DNA from: Robertmurraya kyonggiensis
Lineage (GTDB): Bacteria; Bacillota; Bacilli; Bacillales; Cytobacillaceae
NCBI RefSeq assembly: GCF_005116465.1
Contig: NZ_SWBM01000001.1
Span: forward strand, 186,001-250,000
Reading direction: 5' to 3'
DNA length: 64,000 bases
Shown here: positions 43,393-52,707 of the stretch, piece after piece
Layout of the letters: the number at the start of each line of letters is the position of its first letter
Numbering within the stretch: the first letter of the stretch is position 1
Program-made: the position numbers and the translations under genes
The notes under the pieces: model-generated
Told to the model about the DNA's origin: nothing
What the model saw: only the letters and a program-made list of their open reading frames with translations
The model's database searches: none

Positions 43393-43926
43393 TTGAGAGA
43401 AGAGGTAAAAAAAGAGGGGATTGAATGGATAAAAGCAGTGGGAATTGGTCTTATTTTAGTTGTTTTCATTCGTGCATTTTTCTTTTCTAATTATGTCGTA
43501 GAGGGTGAATCGATGAGACCAACTCTCGAGGACGGAAATAAGCTGATTGTCAACAAGCTTGGCTATCAAATCGGAGATTTTAACCGCTTTGATGTCATTG
43601 TTTTTCATGCAAACGAGGAAGAAGATTATGTTAAAAGAATTATCGGTTTGCCTGGAGATGAAATTGAATACAAAAACGATCAGCTGATTATTAATGGGAA
43701 GAAAGTGAATGAACCTTACCTCGATAAATATCGTAAACAACACCTCGCAATAAGGCTAACAGAGGATTTTACCTTAACAGTGCCAAAAGAGAAGCTTTTT
43801 GTCCTTGGAGACAATCGATTAAAAAGCTACGATAGTCGTCAATTCGGCTTTATCTCTGTTGAGCAAGTAGTCGGTAAAGTGAACTTGCGCTATTGGCCAA
43901 TTGATCATATGGATATGTCTTTTTAG
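43393..43926 (+). CDS. sipV: Type I signal peptidase SipV
   Basis: The 177-residue protein has one N-terminal TM segment (about 13-32). The catalytic Ser is in VEGESMRPTLEDGNK, the catalytic Lys in EDYVKRIIGLPGDEI, and the downstream box is LGDNRLKSYDSRQFG. It cuts signal peptides outside the membrane. TTG 43393 is chosen because GTG 43384 lies inside the GGAGGTG ribosome site. Confidence 0.9.
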   Translation: MREEVKKEGIEWIKAVGIGLILVVFIRAFFFSNYVVEGESMRPTLEDGNKLIVNKLGYQIGDFNRFDVIVFHANEEEDYVKRIIGLPGDEIEYKNDQLIINGKKVNEPYLDKYRKQHLAIRLTEDFTLTVPKEKLFVLGDNRLKSYDSRQFGFISVEQVVGKVNLRYWPIDHMDMSF

Positions 43927-43941
43927 GAAAATGGAAGCAAA

Positions 43942-43977
43942 CAGAAGGGACTCGATTATTTTCGGGTCTCTCTTTTT
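43942..43977 (+). terminator. Terminator of yhjE-sipV
   Basis: GGGACTCGA pairs with TCGGGTCTC through G-U pairs, followed by TCTTTTTG. Confidence 0.7.
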
Positions 43978-44028
43978 GTGTTACACTAATAAGAAAGAAA
44001 AATCAGAAAATTACAGAGGGGGGAGACG

Positions 44029-47000
44029 ATGAAAAAGCAACTGGCTGTTATGAAGACGAAGCTCATTCCGCCAAGATTTCGTGAGGAATCCATTCGAAGA
44101 GCAAGGCTTACTAGAAAAATGAAAACGATTTCAAGGTATCCGCTTACGCTTGTTCATGCAGGTGCTGGCTATGGAAAAAGTACTGCAATATCACTTTATG
44201 TTAATGATGAAAAAATTCGTTGTTGCTGGTACTCGATCACCTCCTCTGATGATGATATTGTCCCTCTTTTGACCTATGTAATAGCTGCTGTGCAGAGTAT
44301 TGCTCCGTCTTTTGGTAAGGAACTAGCTGAATATATGGATAAAATGAACCCATTTATCCGTGAAGAAGAAATTAGCCAGCTATGTACATTCTTTATAAAT
44401 GAAATAGTTAGCTTAGAAGATGAGATAACGATAATATTAGATGATTTTCATCAAATCGAGCACTCTTACAACATTAATCACTGGATGGAGAAACTATTAG
44501 AGCACATACCGGAAAATCTACATCTGATTGTCTCAAGTCGAAGTAGACCGCGTTGGAAATATCTTCGGAAAATGAAAGTAAGCAATCAACTACTAGAAAT
44601 AAGTAAAGAAGATCTCGTGTTAACAAAGGAGGAAGTCGAGCTCCTACTGTATGATTTTTATCAGCTTAGCTTAACAGAAGTACAGCTTGAAGAAGTGTAT
44701 CGTTTAACTGAAGGATGGGTGATTGCTTTAGGGATGGTGGCCCAGCAAATTCCTGAATATCCGGAGCTGGTTTTTAAAGAATCCTCGCTTTCATTAGAGG
44801 ATTTATTTCACTATTTAGCGTTAGAGGTATTTGAAAAGCAGCCACCAATGATTCAACAGTTTCTTGAGCAAACGAGTGTGCTTGAGGAAATTGACGAAGA
44901 AATATGCAATGAGGTACTTGGGCTTACTGGTTCGAGAGAGATGCTACAGCAAATACATGAGCGAAATCTATTTATCCAAAAATTGGGGGAAAATCAATTT
45001 CGCTATCATGCGTTATTTAAAGAATTTCTAGAGGAACAGTTACGAACCAATCAACCTCGAAGTTTTGCATTAATTCATGAACGATGTGCTCGTTTTTTCG
45101 AGAAGAAAGAACAATGGGAAACGGCTATTAGACATTATGAAAAAATGGGTAATATTCAAGCAGTTGCAGCACTTTTAAATGATTACGGTTCAAAGCTTCT
45201 TGAGAGTGGAAAGCTAGAAAGCTTATACGACCGTTTAAGTAAAGTTCCGGATGAAATTAAGGATCAATTTTTCAAGCTGTGGTTTTTGCAAGGTGAGGTG
45301 GAGCGTTATCGCTCTTTATATATGGAAGCATCTGTTTCATATGATCGGGCGATTGTGGAGGCTGATAAAAGAGGCAATCAGCTCGGAAAAAGCAAAGCGT
45401 TAGAAGGAAAAGCACAAATATTTCTTGATACGATTCAGCCGTTCAATGCGGAACGCTTATTGTATCAGGCGATTGAAATTCGAGAAAGTAGTGATATAAG
45501 CCCCGAAGAAGAAACTCATAAGCTGTATCGGTTGCTAGCAGAGAATTTAATCAACTCAGGGCAGGCAAAGAAGGCGGAGAAATGGATAAAGAGAGCGCAA
45601 GCCTTCCATGAAAATATTGTTGATGGGAATTTAGAAGCAAGACTTTATTTACGGACAGGTCGGTTAGAGGAAGCGAGAAAAACGTTACTGTCAGCGAGAA
45701 AGTTATCGAATATGCAAAAACTTCCCCAGTCTCATCGTGAGACCGATTTATTATTAGCACTTATTGAAGCATTTAAAGGAAATGATGAGGAGTCCAAGAA
45801 ATTGGCGCAAGCTGGAATTCAATACGGAATTGAAATTCATTCCCCATTTGTGGAAGCTTGTGGTTGGATTCGAATGGGTCATGCAGTTCAACTCATTCAT
45901 CACTATGAAAATACTTTGGCAAAAAAATGCTATGAAACGGCGTTAGATATTATGGAACAGATTCAAGTAGAGAGAGGAAAAGCTGAGCCCTTAATGGGGT
46001 TATGTATTTTATATGGAAGTAAGGGAGAATATGAGCGTGCCATTGAAATGGGAAAAGCAGCCCTGCAAGAGACGGAAAAGGTCAAGGATCTGTGGCTTTC
46101 ATCTTTAATTATGTTAGGAATGGGGATTGCCTCTATAAATAACGACCGGCTTGAGGAAGCATTTATTTACTTTCAAAAGGCGGAAAAAATGTTCGTTGAG
46201 TGCCAAGATGAATATGGGAAAATGCTGAGCTTTTTTTGGCTATCTTATTGTGCTTTTTTAGGGCAAGATGAAGAGAATTTTAAGAAATATATGCTTCAGT
46301 TTTTAAAAAATGTACGTCTTGGAAACTATGAATATATTTTTCATAAAAGAACTCTCTTTGGCCCAAGAGACCTGCAAATCTTTGCCCCGTTATTAATTGA
46401 AGCACATCAAAAAAATATTTCTTCAGGTTACACAGGAAAGCTTTTACAGGATATGGGCATATATCGGCTTGAGTCTCATCCAGGATATACTCTTAGAATA
46501 AAAGCTTTGGGGCAATTTAAGGTGTGGCTCGGGAACAAAGAAGTAGAAGAAAAAGATTGGCAAAGAGGAAAAGCAAAGGAACTGCTTCAGTTATTTATGA
46601 CCCATATACGCCACATGTTTACGAAGGAAGAAATCTTTCAAAAGCTATGGCCAACCTTAGATGAAAAAGGTGCGACAAGAGATTTTAAAGTTGCGTTAAA
46701 TGCGTTGCACAGCGCTTTAGAGCCGAATCGCAAAGCCCGTTCAACACCATTTTTTGTCATTAGAGAAGGGGCTACATACGGAATAAATGTCGCGGCTAGA
46801 ATTGAATTAGATGCAGCAGAATTTGAAGAGTGGGTCACACTAGGGCTTGATGAGAGTGAGAGGGAGCAAGCCATTTCATGTTTAGAGCGGGGGCTCCAAC
46901 TTTATAAAGGAGATTATTTACATGAACGGCCATATGATGATTGGTGCTTAAATGAACGGGAGCGCTTACTTGTACTCTTTTTAAGAGGAGCAGAAAAGCT

Positions 47001-47265
47001 CGCCCAATTGTACGTGCGAATAGAGGATTATAATAAAGCGATTTACTGGTGTGAACGAATTATTAAAAAGGACCAGACGTGGGAAGAGGCATACCGGTTA
47101 ATTATGTTTTGTTTTTATCGAAAAAACAATCGTCCCTTTGCGATGAAATGGTATAAAAAATGCTGTGACATATTAGAAGAAGAGTTAGGTGTTACTCCTC
47201 TCGAGCCAACTCGTCACATGTATGAAATGATTCTTGAAGCAGATGAGAATATTGAACCGATTTGA
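44029..47265 (+). CDS. STAND ATPase/TPR regulator with C-terminal OmpR-like HTH and BTAD (SARP/AfsR-like)
   Basis: The 1078-residue protein starts with a STAND-type ATPase like MalT (MKTKLIPPR, Walker A HAGAGYGKST at about 42-52, Walker B ITIILDDFHQIEH). A winged-helix part and a long TPR-like helical array (about 340-800) follow. At about 820-915 is an OmpR-like DNA-binding domain (LRIKALGQFKVWLGN, then FTKEEIFQKLWP). A bacterial transcriptional activation domain lies at about 924-1070. ATP and a ligand bound by the TPR part would switch DNA binding. ATG 44029 follows AGAGGGGGGAGACG. It precedes the importer/acyl-CoA locus, whose two promoters carry SARP-style repeats, so it is its likely activator. 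Confidence 0.9.
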   Translation: MKKQLAVMKTKLIPPRFREESIRRARLTRKMKTISRYPLTLVHAGAGYGKSTAISLYVNDEKIRCCWYSITSSDDDIVPLLTYVIAAVQSIAPSFGKELAEYMDKMNPFIREEEISQLCTFFINEIVSLEDEITIILDDFHQIEHSYNINHWMEKLLEHIPENLHLIVSSRSRPRWKYLRKMKVSNQLLEISKEDLVLTKEEVELLLYDFYQLSLTEVQLEEVYRLTEGWVIALGMVAQQIPEYPELVFKESSLSLEDLFHYLALEVFEKQPPMIQQFLEQTSVLEEIDEEICNEVLGLTGSREMLQQIHERNLFIQKLGENQFRYHALFKEFLEEQLRTNQPRSFALIHERCARFFEKKEQWETAIRHYEKMGNIQAVAALLNDYGSKLLESGKLESLYDRLSKVPDEIKDQFFKLWFLQGEVERYRSLYMEASVSYDRAIVEADKRGNQLGKSKALEGKAQIFLDTIQPFNAERLLYQAIEIRESSDISPEEETHKLYRLLAENLINSGQAKKAEKWIKRAQAFHENIVDGNLEARLYLRTGRLEEARKTLLSARKLSNMQKLPQSHRETDLLLALIEAFKGNDEESKKLAQAGIQYGIEIHSPFVEACGWIRMGHAVQLIHHYENTLAKKCYETALDIMEQIQVERGKAEPLMGLCILYGSKGEYERAIEMGKAALQETEKVKDLWLSSLIMLGMGIASINNDRLEEAFIYFQKAEKMFVECQDEYGKMLSFFWLSYCAFLGQDEENFKKYMLQFLKNVRLGNYEYIFHKRTLFGPRDLQIFAPLLIEAHQKNISSGYTGKLLQDMGIYRLESHPGYTLRIKALGQFKVWLGNKEVEEKDWQRGKAKELLQLFMTHIRHMFTKEEIFQKLWPTLDEKGATRDFKVALNALHSALEPNRKARSTPFFVIREGATYGINVAARIELDAAEFEEWVTLGLDESEREQAISCLERGLQLYKGDYLHERPYDDWCLNERERLLVLFLRGAEKLAQLYVRIEDYNKAIYWCERIIKKDQTWEEAYRLIMFCFYRKNNRPFAMKWYKKCCDILEEELGVTPLEPTRHMYEMILEADENIEPI

Positions 47266-47267
47266 GC

Positions 47268-47296
47268 AACCCAGAAGATGGGTTGTTTTTTTTAGG
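47268..47296 (+). terminator. Terminator of the STAND/BTAD regulator gene
   Basis: CAACCCA pairs with TGGGTTG, followed by eight T. Confidence 0.88.
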
Positions 47297-47323
47297 CAGT
47301 TTTCGTGTAGATTGTGTTTTTTC

Positions 47324-47349
47324 GCAAAAGTCCAATAGCCGACTTTTGC
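47324..47349. promoter_or_regulatory. Perfect inverted repeat upstream of the importer gene
   Basis: GCAAAAGTC-N8-GACTTTTGC is a perfect 9-bp inverted repeat. It is followed by a direct repeat of TATATGAGATT at 47355 and 47375 with a 20-bp period. Both could be protein-binding sites in this 400-bp control region. Confidence 0.45.
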
Positions 47350-47490
47350 ACCTGTATATGAGATTTAGAAATACTATATGAGATTCCATTGCTCTTTTCT
47401 CAAATCTAGTAGCTGAATATCCAAGATAAAACAACACTATTCTTTGTTATTTTGTTTCAAAAGCAACAATGTTTGAGAAAAGAGCTTCTT

Positions 47491-47523
47491 TGTAACTCAA
47501 ATGTAACCTGTGCCATTTATGAT
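47491..47523 (+). promoter_or_regulatory. SARP-type promoter of the binding-protein gene
   Basis: TGTAAC (47491-47496), N5, TGTAAC (47502-47507), N10, TATGAT (47518-47523). The direct repeat has an 11-bp period and overlaps the -35 region, the geometry of SARP operators. The same arrangement, with equal spacings, lies before the acyl-CoA ligase gene. No good -35 hexamer exists, which fits a promoter that needs an activator. Confidence 0.7.
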
Positions 47524-47566
47524 AGCTTCAAAGCTCGATAGCTTATGGTAAGGACCATGCTTTACA

Positions 47567-47627
47567 CATCTTGTCGATGGGAGCGGAAGGTGCAAGACTT
47601 AATGCCTGGAGCGGAAAGAAACAAGAT
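47567..47627 (+). other. Stem-loop in the binding-protein mRNA leader
   Basis: ATCTTGT (near 47568) can pair with ACAAGAT (near 47621). GGAGCGGAA occurs twice inside the loop. It resembles a remnant of the GGAGCGGAA intergenic repeat, another remnant of which lies near 60230. Confidence 0.4.
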
Positions 47628-47673
47628 AAGTATGCAAAGAGTCTTTGAAAAAATCTAAGGGGGAAGAACCACT

Positions 47674-48921
47674 GTGAAAACGTTGAAACGGAGCCTGTTT
47701 TTTGCATTCTTTTTATCACTATTCTTGATTGCAAGCGCATGTAGCAATTCAGAACAAACTGAGTCTGAAGGAAACGAAGGAACAGAAGGAACTACAGAAA
47801 CAGAAGAAGCACCAAAAGAACCGATTAAAATTGGTTTACTTGCCTCACAAACAGGCGGACTAGAAGCATATGGTGAGCAGACATTAAGAGGATTTGAACT
47901 TGGATTAGAATATGCAACAGATGGAACGATGGAAGTAGCTGGACGCAAAATTGAATACATCGTAGAAGACACCGAAACAAAGCCTGAAGTTGCCGTTCAA
48001 AAAGCTACAAAACTATTAGAAGAAGATGAGGTTGATTTCTTAGTTGGTTCATCCAGCTCAGGAGACACATTAGCCGTGCTTCCACTAGCTGAAGAATACG
48101 AAAAAATTATGATTGTCGAGCCTGCAGTGGCTGATAGTATTACAGGCTCAGAGTTTAATCCATTCATTTTCCGCACAGCGCGTAACTCTTCACAAGATGC
48201 AGTAGCAGGTGCTGCTGCTATTGCTGGTGAAGGTGTTAAAATCGCTACTTTTGCACCGGACTATTCCTTTGGATGGGATGGAGTAGCAGCATTCAAAGAA
48301 GCTGCTGAGAAACTTGGAGCAGAAATTATTCATGAAGAATATGCTCCTGCAGATGCAACCGATTTTACCTCTAATATTCAAAAAATCATTGATGCAAAAC
48401 CGGATTATTTATTTGTCGTATGGGCGGGGGCAAACTCTCCTTGGAATCAAATAGCTGACATGAAAGTGCAGGAAAAAGGAATCAAGATCTCCACTGGTGC
48501 ACCAGATATCGCGGCATTAGCGACAATGGAGCCACTTATTGGAATGGAAGGATTCACCGTTTATTATCATGACCTACCGCAAAATGACATGAATGCCTGG
48601 CTCGTTGAAGAACATAAAAAACGTTTTAATGGCGATGTCCCGGATTTATTTACACCAGGAGGCATGACAGCGGCCATTGCAATTGTAGAAGCCCTCAAGA
48701 AAACAGAGGGAGATGCAGATGCGGATACGCTAATTGAAACAATGGAAGGCATGAGTTTCGACACACCAAAAGGCACGATGACCTTCAGACCAGAGGATCA
48801 TCAGGCTTTACAGGCACTTTACGCGATTAAACTGGAGAAAAAAGATGGGGTTCCATATCCAGTCCCAGTTTTAATTCGTGAATTGAGTCCGGAAGAGACT
48901 GCTCCTCCAATTAGGAATTAG
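47674..48921 (+). CDS. Branched-chain amino acid-type (HAAT) ABC substrate-binding lipoprotein
   Basis: The 415-residue protein has a lipoprotein signal (LFLIASACSN, Cys at about 23), an acidic Glu/Thr-rich linker and a LivJ-type binding fold (PIKIGLLASQTGGLEAYGEQ, VDFLVGSSSSGDTLAVLPLA). LivJ-like proteins bind Leu/Ile/Val but also amides, urea, short carboxylates or aromatic acids. GTG 47674 follows AAGGGGGAAGAACC. It lies first in the importer operon and is followed by a very strong hairpin. Confidence 0.88.
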   Translation: MKTLKRSLFFAFFLSLFLIASACSNSEQTESEGNEGTEGTTETEEAPKEPIKIGLLASQTGGLEAYGEQTLRGFELGLEYATDGTMEVAGRKIEYIVEDTETKPEVAVQKATKLLEEDEVDFLVGSSSSGDTLAVLPLAEEYEKIMIVEPAVADSITGSEFNPFIFRTARNSSQDAVAGAAAIAGEGVKIATFAPDYSFGWDGVAAFKEAAEKLGAEIIHEEYAPADATDFTSNIQKIIDAKPDYLFVVWAGANSPWNQIADMKVQEKGIKISTGAPDIAALATMEPLIGMEGFTVYYHDLPQNDMNAWLVEEHKKRFNGDVPDLFTPGGMTAAIAIVEALKKTEGDADADTLIETMEGMSFDTPKGTMTFRPEDHQALQALYAIKLEKKDGVPYPVPVLIRELSPEETAPPIRN

Positions 48922-48930
48922 CATTAGTAC

Positions 48931-48972
48931 GGACAATGAGCTTCGGTAATCTTACCGAAGTTCATTGTTTAT
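48931..48972 (+). terminator. Strong hairpin after the binding-protein gene
   Basis: A 17-bp stem (48933-48949 with 48952-48968) has a two-base gap between its arms and one G-U pair, then TTTATCT. It probably ends most transcripts after the binding-protein gene. Confidence 0.8.
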
Positions 48973-49012
48973 CTATCAGGCTAAGAAAGTATAAATTTTG
49001 ACTTTGAAAATT

Positions 49013-49138
49013 GTCCAGCTTCAGGCGCCAACGACTCGAGGTCATAAGCCAATCCGTCGAGAAGGTTAAAGAACAACCTTCACGCCGGTTCGTCTTATGC
49101 TGGTCGCCGTTAGGCGGGCGCCTTTCGCTTTTCTTATA
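49013..49138 (+). repeat. Structured intergenic repeat, copy 1
   Basis: This ~125-bp unit begins TTGTCCAGCTTCAGGCGCC and ends GGCGCCTTTCGCTTTTCTTA. A second copy is at 55438-55565. It folds into an outer stem (AGGCGCC with GGGCGCCT) and an inner hairpin GAGAAGGTT/AACCTTC. Similar repeats are common in Bacillus-group genomes. It lies inside the importer operon, between the hairpin and the ATPase gene. Confidence 0.8.
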
Positions 49139-49154
49139 AAAAGGAGGTTTTCAG

Positions 49155-49910
49155 GTGGAGACATTGTTTGAAACAAAGGATTTAACCATTGCTTTTGGTG
49201 GGCATATTGCTGTCGATCACGTGACGATATCAGTTTCTGCCAATCAATTTAAGTCGATCATCGGTCCGAATGGAGCCGGGAAAACGACATTCTTCAACTT
49301 GTTGAGTGGTCAGCTTTCTCCAACAGAAGGGGAGATCTTTTTCCGCGGAGAGAATATTACGAAACTCTCATCGACTGAAAGGACAAGGAAAGGAATTGGA
49401 CGGTCCTTTCAAATTACCAATGTGTTTCCGAATTTGACGGTATTGGAAAATGTACGATTGGCTGTTCAATCTCAAGCAGGTATTCGTTATCAAATCCTTT
49501 CTCATTTTAAGAAATATAAAGACTTAGAGGCAAAGGCACTGGAATGGCTTGAAATGGTGATGCTGGAGGATAAACAAGAGACACTAGCGATCAATTTGGC
49601 CCACGGTGAAAAAAGAAAATTAGAGATTGCGATGTTACTAGCGTTAAATACAGAGGTTCTGCTGTTAGATGAACCAACAGCAGGAATGTCATTGGAAGAG
49701 GTACCTGCGATTTTAGATGTGATCCGACGAATTAAAGAAAAAGGTGACCGAACGATTCTATTAATCGAGCACAAAATGGATATGATCTTGGATTTATCTG
49801 ATTCCATTATGGTGTTGTTTAACGGTCGCTTGCTTGCAGATGGTACTCCTGAAGAGATTATGCAAAATGAAACCGTTCAGTCTGCCTATCTAGGAGGGAT
49901 TCACAGTTGA
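49155..49910 (+). CDS. LivG-type ABC ATPase
   Basis: The 251-residue protein has Walker A GPNGAGKTTFF, the insert region typical of LivG (GIGRSFQITNVFPNLTVLEN), signature variant LAHGEKRKLEIAM, and Walker B VLLLDEPTAGMS. The signature HGEKR is usual for LivG. GTG 49155 follows AAGGAGG. The stop overlaps the next start. Confidence 0.9.
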   Translation: METLFETKDLTIAFGGHIAVDHVTISVSANQFKSIIGPNGAGKTTFFNLLSGQLSPTEGEIFFRGENITKLSSTERTRKGIGRSFQITNVFPNLTVLENVRLAVQSQAGIRYQILSHFKKYKDLEAKALEWLEMVMLEDKQETLAINLAHGEKRKLEIAMLLALNTEVLLLDEPTAGMSLEEVPAILDVIRRIKEKGDRTILLIEHKMDMILDLSDSIMVLFNGRLLADGTPEEIMQNETVQSAYLGGIHS

Positions 49911-50614
49911 GTATCCAATTGAAGCTAGAAGACGTTGAAACCTATATTGGTCAGTTTCATATTTTACAAGGCATTTCACTAGAAGTACGAAAAGGAGAGG
50001 TAACCGTGCTTCTTGGGAGAAATGGTGCCGGTAAAACGACGACACTAAGAACAATTATGGGCTTAAATCCCTCTACAAAAGGAACGATCACTTTTAACAA
50101 TGAGGAAATTCAGTCACTCCCGACGTATTCTGTAGCGCAAAAGGGGATTGGATATGTTCCGGAGGATCAGGGGATTTTTTCCGAGCTGACAGTTGAAGAA
50201 AATTTGAAGGTCGCCATGAAAAATGAAAGTGACAGGACAAAAGAGCGTCTTGATTATATTTTAAATTTGTTTCCTGACTTAAAGAAGTTTTGGAAGAAGC
50301 CCGGTGGTCTTTTAAGTGGAGGGCAAAAACAGATGCTATCGATTGCAAGAGCGTATGTAAACGATAATGAGCTTCTTTTAATCGATGAACCAAGTAAGGG
50401 GCTGGCTCCGATTGTCGTGGAAAAAGTGATGGAATCAATCATCGAAATGAAGGATAAAACAACGATTGTTCTTGTCGAGCAAAATTTCATGATGGCGAGT
50501 ACGATTGGGGACCAATTTTACATTATTGACGATGGTCAGACGGTACAAAATGGTGCGATGGAAGTGTTAAAAGAAGACGATGAGATGAGGAGAAAGTATT
50601 TAGGTATTGCGTAA
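49907..50614 (+). CDS. LivF-type ABC ATPase
   Basis: The 235-residue protein has Walker A GRNGAGKTTT, signature LLSGGQKQMLSIAR and Walker B LLLIDEPSKGLAP, and ends in RKYLGI, as LivF proteins do. TTG 49907 overlaps the LivG stop (TTGA), with AGGAGGG upstream. Confidence 0.9.
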   Translation: MSIQLKLEDVETYIGQFHILQGISLEVRKGEVTVLLGRNGAGKTTTLRTIMGLNPSTKGTITFNNEEIQSLPTYSVAQKGIGYVPEDQGIFSELTVEENLKVAMKNESDRTKERLDYILNLFPDLKKFWKKPGGLLSGGQKQMLSIARAYVNDNELLLIDEPSKGLAPIVVEKVMESIIEMKDKTTIVLVEQNFMMASTIGDQFYIIDDGQTVQNGAMEVLKEDDEMRRKYLGIA

Positions 50615-50630
50615 AGGGGGGGAAGAGGAA

Positions 50631-51491
50631 TTGGATGTTTTCTTTAATTTGACGTTAAATGGATTGGCGACGGGCATGCTCATTTTTCTATTAGCTGCAG
50701 GGCTAACGCTGATTTTTGGATTGATGGATGTATTGAACTTTGCCCATGGAGGATTGTTTGCCTGGGGAGCTTATAGTGGCACGTGGCTCTATGCTACAAC
50801 CGGTAGTTTTATCATCGGCATTCTCGGTGCCGTGGTTACGGGATTAATTTTAGGGCTGATTACAGAACGGGTCATAATTAAGCCAGTGTATGGTAATCAT
50901 GTGCAGCAGATTTTAATTACTCTCGGTCTCATGCTTGTTTTATCTGAATTATTAAAGGTCGTTTGGGGACCGAATCAGCTTTCCGCAACGGCACCTGATT
51001 TCTTAAAAGGAAGCTTTGAATTAGGCGGAATCATTATTATTAAATACCGTCTATTTATCATCGCTGTTGGATTCCTTGTGTTTGTAACTGTTCAATATGT
51101 GTTGAAAAATACAAAAATTGGTCTTGTCGTTCGCGCTGGGGTTATGAACAAAGAGATGGTGCAAGCGCTTGGAATCAATATTAAGAAAGTCTTTATGCTT
51201 GTCTTCATGGTTGGTTCTGGAATGGCCGCGCTTGGTGGAGTTCTCCTTGGTCCATATTCAGGTGTTATTCATGCAGAGATGGGCATGGAGTTTGCGATTC
51301 TCGCCTTTATTGTCGTTGTTATTGGTGGAATGGGAAGTTTCCCAGGCTCTATTTTAGCAGCCATTCTCGTTGGTTTATCTGGATCCTTTATGGCCTATTA
51401 TGTGCCTGACTTAGCGCTTGCTGCAAACATGCTGTTAATGGCCGTTGTACTTATTTTTAGACCACAAGGCTTATTTGGGTGGAAGGGGTGA
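50631..51491 (+). CDS. LivH-type ABC permease
   Basis: The 286-residue protein has about eight TM segments and the family pattern AAGLTLIFGLMDVLNFAHGG, then EMGMEFAILAFIVVVIGGMG. TTG 50631 is chosen because the GGGGGGAAGAGGA ribosome region precedes it; the ATG at 50607 is upstream of that site. It overlaps the LivM gene region. Confidence 0.87.
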   Translation: MDVFFNLTLNGLATGMLIFLLAAGLTLIFGLMDVLNFAHGGLFAWGAYSGTWLYATTGSFIIGILGAVVTGLILGLITERVIIKPVYGNHVQQILITLGLMLVLSELLKVVWGPNQLSATAPDFLKGSFELGGIIIIKYRLFIIAVGFLVFVTVQYVLKNTKIGLVVRAGVMNKEMVQALGINIKKVFMLVFMVGSGMAALGGVLLGPYSGVIHAEMGMEFAILAFIVVVIGGMGSFPGSILAAILVGLSGSFMAYYVPDLALAANMLLMAVVLIFRPQGLFGWKG

Positions 51492-51496
51492 GAAAA

Positions 51497-52498
51497 GTGA
51501 AATCAATATTTGTTCAAAGAAAAAACATTGTTTATACATTCATTGCGATTTTGCTTATCCTTTTTCCATTTATGAATGATTCTCGCTCGATGATGATTCT
51601 GTTCACTCAAGTATTTATCTTTGCGATTTTCGCCATGAGCTATGATTTATTGTTGGGATTCACAGGAATTGTTTCGTTTGGTCATGCGATGTTCTTTGGA
51701 ATTGGAGCATATGCAGTCGGGATCTTTATGAAACAATTTGAACCCACCTTACCTTATTTCTTACTGGCCGTCGTCATAACGATTCTCATCACAGCTATTG
51801 TTAGTTATGTAGTAGGATTATTAACTTTACGATTAAAAAGCCATTTCTACGCTATGCTCACATTAGCCTTTGCCAGTTTGTTTTTGGTATTGGCTGAAAA
51901 ATGGCGCACATTGACCCATGGAAATGATGGTTTTACTTTTAGAACGCCTGAATTATTTCGAGATCGATTAGATTTTTACCTCATCTGTCTCGTTTCCATG
52001 ATTGTCGTATTTTTACTCTTAAACCGCTTTACAAACTCACCTCTAGGAAAGGTGTTACAAGCAATTCGGGAAAATGAACAAAGAACAGAATCCTTAGGCT
52101 ATAGCGTTATTCAATACAAAATTATTGCAAGTGTTGTCTCAGGTGTTTTGGCCGGATTTGCAGGGATCCTTTACTCCGTATCGTTGCGCTTTGTGAACAC
52201 GAGTGTATTTACGATGGACATTACGTTAGATGCTCTCTTAATGACGATAATTGGTGGTGTTGGTACGTTAATCGGAGCGATTATTGGCGCAGGATTGATT
52301 GAATTTGCTCACCATTGGTTAACCGAGCTTGCAAAGGTTCATTGGATTTTCGAACGTTGGATTATCTTTTTTGGCATTATCTATATTCTTGTTGTGATGT
52401 TTTTCCCACGAGGAATTGTCGGGACAGTAAGGAATATAAAGATGAAATCGAAAAAGCGTGTAATCGAAAAATCAGAGCAACAAAAGGCAGCTGGTTAA
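51497..52498 (+). CDS. LivM-type ABC permease
   Basis: The 333-residue protein has about nine TM segments and the LivM pattern DLLLGFTGIVSFGHAMFFGI, then IRENEQRTESLGYSV. GTG 51497 has AAGGGGTGA five bases upstream; earlier GTGs at 51479 and 51488 lie within or before that site. The C-terminal tail is Lys-rich. Confidence 0.87.
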   Translation: MKSIFVQRKNIVYTFIAILLILFPFMNDSRSMMILFTQVFIFAIFAMSYDLLLGFTGIVSFGHAMFFGIGAYAVGIFMKQFEPTLPYFLLAVVITILITAIVSYVVGLLTLRLKSHFYAMLTLAFASLFLVLAEKWRTLTHGNDGFTFRTPELFRDRLDFYLICLVSMIVVFLLLNRFTNSPLGKVLQAIRENEQRTESLGYSVIQYKIIASVVSGVLAGFAGILYSVSLRFVNTSVFTMDITLDALLMTIIGGVGTLIGAIIGAGLIEFAHHWLTELAKVHWIFERWIIFFGIIYILVVMFFPRGIVGTVRNIKMKSKKRVIEKSEQQKAAG

Positions 52499-52510
52499 GG
52501 AGGAATGGAT

Positions 52511-52690
52511 ATGGAGCAATCACAAATCGCTTCATTTATTATTCGATTTCATTTAGCTGAGTTTGATAAGGAATCGAATAAAAAGAGCTGGCGAATCAAA
52601 GTCACACATGTACAAGAGGATGAGGAAACCCTTTTTGAAACGATTGAGGAAGCGACACTTTTTATGAAGAAAATTGTCGGGGAAGCTTGA
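52511..52690 (+). CDS. Small soluble protein between importer and enzyme genes
   Basis: The 59-residue protein starts MEQSQIASFIIRFHLAEFDK and has a conserved-looking WRIKVTHVQ followed by an acidic patch and a helix. ATG 52511 is eight bases from AAGGAGG; ATG 52505 is too close. No domain is recognised. Its tight spacing (13 bases after livM, 18 before the KAS-like gene) says it belongs to the operon. Confidence 0.7.
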   Translation: MEQSQIASFIIRFHLAEFDKESNKKSWRIKVTHVQEDEETLFETIEEATLFMKKIVGEA

Positions 52691-52707
52691 AGCTGAGGTG
52701 AAGGGAA

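Noticed and set aside
49013-49138. Insertion sequence remnant
   Set aside because: It is too short, has no transposase fragment and matches a structured repeat type common in the Bacillus group.
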